Shown piece after piece: positions 60,375-64,000 of a stretch of DNA of 64,000 nt (positions are counted from its first letter, which is position 1; every line of letters starts with the position of its first letter). Position numbers and translations under genes: made by a program. The notes beneath the pieces are model-generated. The model made no database searches. It was given only the letters and a program-made list of their open reading frames with translations, and was not told the DNA's origin. Source of the DNA: Microbacterium helvum (GTDB lineage Bacteria; Actinomycetota; Actinomycetes; Actinomycetales; Microbacteriaceae). The stretch is from contig NZ_JACXZS010000001.1 of assembly GCF_014779795.1 (NCBI RefSeq), forward strand, positions 124,001-188,000, given 5' to 3'.

Positions 60375-61967
60375 ATGACCTCCTACCACGACGACATCGA
60401 AGCCATCCGCGACCTCAAGGAGCAGAACGGCCCGAGCTGGGATGCCATCGACCCCGAGTCGGTCGCTCGCATGCGCGCGCAGAACCGGTTCCGCACGGGA
60501 CTGGAGATCGCCCAGTACACCGCCGACATCATGCGGGCTGACATGGCCGAGTACGACGCCGACTCGTCGGTCTACACCCAGTCGCTCGGCGTGTGGCACG
60601 GCTTCATCGGCCAGCAGAAGCTGATCTCGATCAAGAAGCACCTGAAGTCGACGAACAAGCGGTACCTGTACCTGTCGGGCTGGATGGTCGCCGCGCTCCG
60701 CTCGGAGTTCGGGCCGCTGCCCGACCAGTCGATGCACGAGAAGACCGCGGTGCCGGCGCTGATCGAAGAGCTCTACACCTTCCTGCGTCAGGCCGACGCC
60801 CGCGAGCTCGACCTGCTGTTCACGAAGCTCGATGCCGCCCGGGCCGCGGGCGACGAGACGGCGGTCGAGTTCATCCAGTCGCAGATCGACAACCACGAGA
60901 CCCACGTGGTGCCGATCATCGCCGACATCGACGCCGGCTTCGGCAACCCCGAGGCCACGTACCTGCTCGCCAAGAAGATGATCGAGGCGGGCGCCTGCGC
61001 CATCCAGATCGAGAACCAGGTGTCGGACGAGAAGCAGTGCGGCCACCAGGACGGCAAGGTCACCGTCCCGCACGAGGACTTCATCGCCAAGCTGAACGCC
61101 GTCCGCTATGCCTTCCTCGAGCTCGGCATCGACAACGGCGTCATCGTGGCCCGCACCGACTCGCTCGGCGCCGGGCTCACGCAGAAGCTGGCCGTCACGC
61201 GCGAACCGGGCGACCTCGGCGATCAGTACAACGCCTTCCTCGACACCGAGGAGATCGACGGCGCCGACCTCGGCAACGGCGATGTCGTCATCAAGCGCGA
61301 CGGCAAGCTGCTGCGCCCGAAGCGCCTGGCCAGCAACCTGTACCAGTTCCGTGCCGGGACCGGCGAGGAGCGTGTGGTGCTCGACTGCATCACCTCGCTG
61401 CGCAACGGCGCCGACCTGCTGTGGATCGAGACCGAGAAGCCGCACGTCGAGCAGATCGCGGGCATGGTCGACAGGATCCGGGAAGAGATCCCGAACGCCA
61501 AGCTGGTGTACAACAACAGCCCGTCGTTCAACTGGACGCTCAACTTCCGCCAGCAGGCGTACGACCAGCTGGTCGCGCAGGGCGAGGACGTCTCGGCCTA
61601 CGACCGCGCCGACCTCATGAGCATCGCGTACGACGGCACCGAGCTGGCGAAGCTGGCCGACGAGAAGATCCGCACGTTCCAGCGCGACGGTTCGGCGCGG
61701 GCAGGCATCTTCCACCACCTCATCACCCTGCCGACCTATCACACGGCAGCGCTTTCGACCGATGACCTCGCCAAGGGCTACTTCGGCGACGAGGGCATGC
61801 TGGCGTACGTCAAGGGCGTGCAGCGCCGCGAGATCCGCGAGGGCATCGCCACCGTCAAGCACCAGAACATGGCAGGCAGCGACATCGGCGACAACCACAA
61901 GGAGTACTTCGCCGGTGAGGCCGCCCTCAAGGCCGGCGGTCAGCACAACACGATGAACCAGTTCTGA
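60375..61967 (+). CDS. aceA: Isocitrate lyase, long Pseudomonas-like form
   Basis: Splits isocitrate to glyoxylate and succinate, 530 aa. Active-site motif KQCGH with Cys222 lies in VSDEKQCGHQDGKVTVPHEDF, and the metal-binding region IIADIDAGFGN covers residues 181-191. The length and KQCGH, rather than KKCGH, match the 531-residue isocitrate lyase of Pseudomonas aeruginosa, not the roughly 430-residue enzyme usual in corynebacteria. AAGGAAGAG precedes the ATG. It ends at a strong hairpin before the convergent jetD gene. Confidence 0.96.
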   Translation: MTSYHDDIEAIRDLKEQNGPSWDAIDPESVARMRAQNRFRTGLEIAQYTADIMRADMAEYDADSSVYTQSLGVWHGFIGQQKLISIKKHLKSTNKRYLYLSGWMVAALRSEFGPLPDQSMHEKTAVPALIEELYTFLRQADARELDLLFTKLDAARAAGDETAVEFIQSQIDNHETHVVPIIADIDAGFGNPEATYLLAKKMIEAGACAIQIENQVSDEKQCGHQDGKVTVPHEDFIAKLNAVRYAFLELGIDNGVIVARTDSLGAGLTQKLAVTREPGDLGDQYNAFLDTEEIDGADLGNGDVVIKRDGKLLRPKRLASNLYQFRAGTGEERVVLDCITSLRNGADLLWIETEKPHVEQIAGMVDRIREEIPNAKLVYNNSPSFNWTLNFRQQAYDQLVAQGEDVSAYDRADLMSIAYDGTELAKLADEKIRTFQRDGSARAGIFHHLITLPTYHTAALSTDDLAKGYFGDEGMLAYVKGVQRREIREGIATVKHQNMAGSDIGDNHKEYFAGEAALKAGGQHNTMNQF

Positions 61968-61974
61968 GGATGAG

Positions 61975-62007
61975 GTGGATGCCGGGGCCACAAGCCCCGG
62001 CATCCAC
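61975..62007. terminator. Convergent terminator between aceA and jetD
   Basis: Perfect 14-base arms GTGGATGCCGGGGC and GCCCCGGCATCCAC enclose a CACAA loop. The hairpin starts eight bases past the aceA stop and ends seven bases before the jetD stop, so it can serve both genes. Confidence 0.8.
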
Positions 62008-62013
62008 TCGTCC

Positions 62014-63165
62014 TCACCCCAGCCGGGCCAGCGCCCAAGACCAGTCGATGCGTTCCTGCTCCAGACGCACCGACGGGCCGAACCGGTCCGTGACGAGGTC
62101 GTCGTAGACCGCCTGGTCGCCGGCATCCAGCCGCGACAGCGCGGCGTTCGTCGGCGTGCCCTCGACAACCCACCGCTCGCGGTGGGCGAGCAGGGTCTCG
62201 CGATCCATCAGCACCGACTCGACCTGCGGCAGCCACGCCTTGACACGGTTGAGGATGCCGAAACCGTGCGTGTCGAGGTCGCCCCAGTAGCTCACCGGCA
62301 CGTCGGCCAGCCATTCCAGCGACGCCGGCTGATCGGCGTCGTAGCCCTTGCCCCACAGCACCACGCCACCGGGCGGCACGGGCACGCTGAGATAGGTGAT
62401 CTCGTTCTCGACGACGAGCGCGCGCGACGGTCTTACACGCAGCGTCCGCAGTTCGTCGACGCGGAAGGATGCCTCACTGAGCACCGACGGAAAGCCGAAC
62501 ACCGCAGGGTCGAACCGCAGCCGCACCGTCTGCGGCTTGGCCGCGAGCCCGAGATCCCGCACGAACCTCGGCGCGGCGCTCGATACGCCGAGCATCTCGG
62601 CGAGCGGCTTGCGGTGACGCTCCACGAACTTGGTGTCGACGGACCGTGCGGTGATCTGCCGCAGGTACAGGCCCGATCCGCGGTGCGCATCCAGCCACCG
62701 GAACGCCGACAGCATCCGACCCCAGTCGTCCGCGAGCGCGATCGTCGCGGTCGGATGCGCGAGCGCCCAGGCGCGTGGAGCTTCGTCATCGTCCGACGCC
62801 TCCACGACCCGTCGAAACGTCTGTGCCTCCTGCGCGGCGCCCAGCAGCTCCCACGCCTGGTCGTGACTCTCCACGACGGCGCGAGCCGGGACCTCGGTGG
62901 CTCCGCTGATCCGTCCGCCGATCCGGTCCCGCTGTAGGCGGTAGGCGCGGCCGCCGCGCGAACCTCGGACGACGGCATCCACCCACGCCCTCGCCGCGTC
63001 GAAGTGCTCGGCCAGATCCGCAGCGGAGGGATGCCGCAACGCCACGTCGATCGGCGTGAACTCTTCACGCAGCGCGAACGCCCGCAGCAGCGACCCGTCG
63101 TCCCAACGGCGGCGCACCACGGCACGGACACCCTCGACACCGGTCCACCGGGACGGATCAGTCAT
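62014..63165 (-). CDS. jetD: Wadjet protein JetD (DUF3322/DUF2220)
   Basis: Nuclease subunit of the Wadjet anti-plasmid system, 383 aa. Residues 1-190 match DUF3322, and the rest DUF2220, a toprim-like nuclease. Toprim residues are in VVENEITYL (Glu) and YWGDLDTHGFGILN (Asp-Leu-Asp). In known systems JetABC extrude DNA loops and JetD cuts small circles. Its start overlaps the jetC stop by four bases (ATGA), as in other Wadjet operons. No further jet gene lies to the left. Confidence 0.93.
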   Translation of the reverse strand: MTDPSRWTGVEGVRAVVRRRWDDGSLLRAFALREEFTPIDVALRHPSAADLAEHFDAARAWVDAVVRGSRGGRAYRLQRDRIGGRISGATEVPARAVVESHDQAWELLGAAQEAQTFRRVVEASDDDEAPRAWALAHPTATIALADDWGRMLSAFRWLDAHRGSGLYLRQITARSVDTKFVERHRKPLAEMLGVSSAAPRFVRDLGLAAKPQTVRLRFDPAVFGFPSVLSEASFRVDELRTLRVRPSRALVVENEITYLSVPVPPGGVVLWGKGYDADQPASLEWLADVPVSYWGDLDTHGFGILNRVKAWLPQVESVLMDRETLLAHRERWVVEGTPTNAALSRLDAGDQAVYDDLVTDRFGPSVRLEQERIDWSWALARLG

Positions 63166-64000
63166 GTCCGGGCCGCCGCTGCGACCGCGGCCGCTCGCTG
63201 CTGCTCGCGGAACTCCTCGATCGTGAGCGTCCGGACGCGGGACGCCGCACCGGTCGGGTTGTCGACGAACCCGATCGCGCTCACGTATGGCTCGATGACG
63301 TGCACCTTCTGCAGCGGCGTGACGATGAGCAGCTGCAGCCCGAGCTTCGCGAACAGCTCGAGCGCATACCGGGTCGAGGCGTCGGAGCCGCGGCCGAACG
63401 CCTCGTCGATCACGACGAAGCGGAAATCGCGCGACGCCGCGGCACCCCACTGCAGCTTGAACTGGTACGCGAGCGAGGCGGCCAGGATCGTGTACGCGAG
63501 CTTCTCCTTCTGCCCGCCGGACTTGCCGTCCGAGTCGGTGTAGTGCTCGAACTCTTCGCCGGTCTCGCGGTCCTGCTCGCTGGCGGCGAAGGTGAACCAG
63601 GTGCGCACGTCGGTGACGCGGCGCGTCCACACCCGGTCGCTGTCGGCGTGCCCGTCGCGGCCCTTGAAGCGTTCGATGATCGCGCGGATCTGCGCGAACT
63701 GCCGCTCGGGATCACCGCCGTCGGTCGCCAGCGCGTCCGAAGTCGCCTCCCGCAGATCGGAGCGGAACTGCCGCACCTCTTGGTTGACGGTCGGCTCGGC
63801 GTCGAGCACGATGATGCGGCCCGGGTTGTAGTCGATCGCCTGCAGCGCCTGGTTGATGGTCTCGATGCGCAGCTTGATCTCGTCGGCCTGCTTGCGCAGC
63901 CAGGCGTGGAAGCCGACCAGCTCGCGCACCGCGTTGGTGTTGAGCTGATGCCGGAACTCGCTCTCGAATCGCGGCAGGTCGTCGCGCTGCACCCGGTCGT
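63162..64000 (-). CDS. jetC: Wadjet SMC-like ATPase JetC, C-terminal part (N-terminus beyond right edge)
   Basis: C-terminal 279 residues of an SMC/MukB-like ATPase. The ABC signature SGGQKEKLAYTILAASLAYQF and Walker B FRFVVIDEAFGRGSD are present, together with LQLLIVTPLQKVHVIEPYV of the JetC/MksF type. The Walker A end and coiled coils are outside the window, as are presumably jetA and jetB. The start lies beyond the right edge; the frame is open to base 64000. Translation is coupled to jetD. Confidence 0.92.
   Translation of the reverse strand, partial: DRVQRDDLPRFESEFRHQLNTNAVRELVGFHAWLRKQADEIKLRIETINQALQAIDYNPGRIIVLDAEPTVNQEVRQFRSDLREATSDALATDGGDPERQFAQIRAIIERFKGRDGHADSDRVWTRRVTDVRTWFTFAASEQDRETGEEFEHYTDSDGKSGGQKEKLAYTILAASLAYQFKLQWGAAASRDFRFVVIDEAFGRGSDASTRYALELFAKLGLQLLIVTPLQKVHVIEPYVSAIGFVDNPTGAASRVRTLTIEEFREQQRAAAVAAAART

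Overview
The window looks like chromosome from a high-GC actinobacterium, most probably Microbacteriaceae and Microbacterium-like. Supporting signs are roughly 70% G+C, a CtpE-type P-ATPase, LysG/LysE, RamB beside the glyoxylate genes, NusG with a long acidic N-terminus, and tRNA-Trp next to secE-nusG. The genus is inference. About 57 protein genes, one tRNA and many intergenic palindromes can be supported. Two genes run off the edges: a P-type ATPase on the left and Wadjet jetC on the right.

Layout. 1-1165: CtpE-like ATPase. 1.2-6.3 kb: ABC sugar importer of alpha-glucoside type with a divergent LacI regulator and two matching operators. 6.3-12.8 kb: a second sugar importer operon that ends in a LacI regulator fused to a DUF6807 (PmoA-like) domain and a Gfo/Idh/MocA dehydrogenase. 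13.0-14.2 kb: rplJ-rplL with an L10 leader. 14.3-16.7 kb: a repeat-bounded segment with an AbiEi/DUF559-like protein, a lambda-exonuclease-like nuclease, two copies of a 78-bp inverted-repeat element and a 26-bp-period array. 16.8-25.4 kb: peptide-type ABC importer, YtcJ-like amidohydrolase and TetR. 25.5-27.8 kb: DHA2 exporter and MarR. 27.8-34.2 kb: a ribose-type ABC sugar locus with a dehydrogenase and a ROK regulator. 34.3-38.8 kb: quinone oxidoreductase, lysG/lysE, DUF1801, acylphosphatase and nitronate monooxygenase. 38.9-41.8 kb: tRNA-Trp, secE, nusG, rplK, rplA. 41.9-44.8 kb: FAD monooxygenase with TetR, PPOX-fold and TPR proteins. 45-55.1 kb: putrescine/GABA catabolism. 55.2-56.8 kb: ArsR and MFS exporter. 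57-62 kb: ramB, aceB, aceA. 62-64 kb: jetD and the end of jetC.

How the genes work together. Four ABC importers feed sugars or peptides, and three of the four loci sit beside their own regulator and a visible palindromic operator. The polyamine cluster can take putrescine through 4-aminobutanal to GABA, succinate semialdehyde and succinate. The glyoxylate genes then allow growth on C2 units under RamB. Wadjet is an anti-plasmid defence.

The least explained sequence is non-coding: a family of TGAAC-N5-GTTCA palindromes on a 26-bp period at two loci, a duplicated 78-bp hairpin element around the AbiEi-like gene, GC hairpins following every ABC binding-protein gene, and a very frequent heptamer GGATGCC/GGCATCC.
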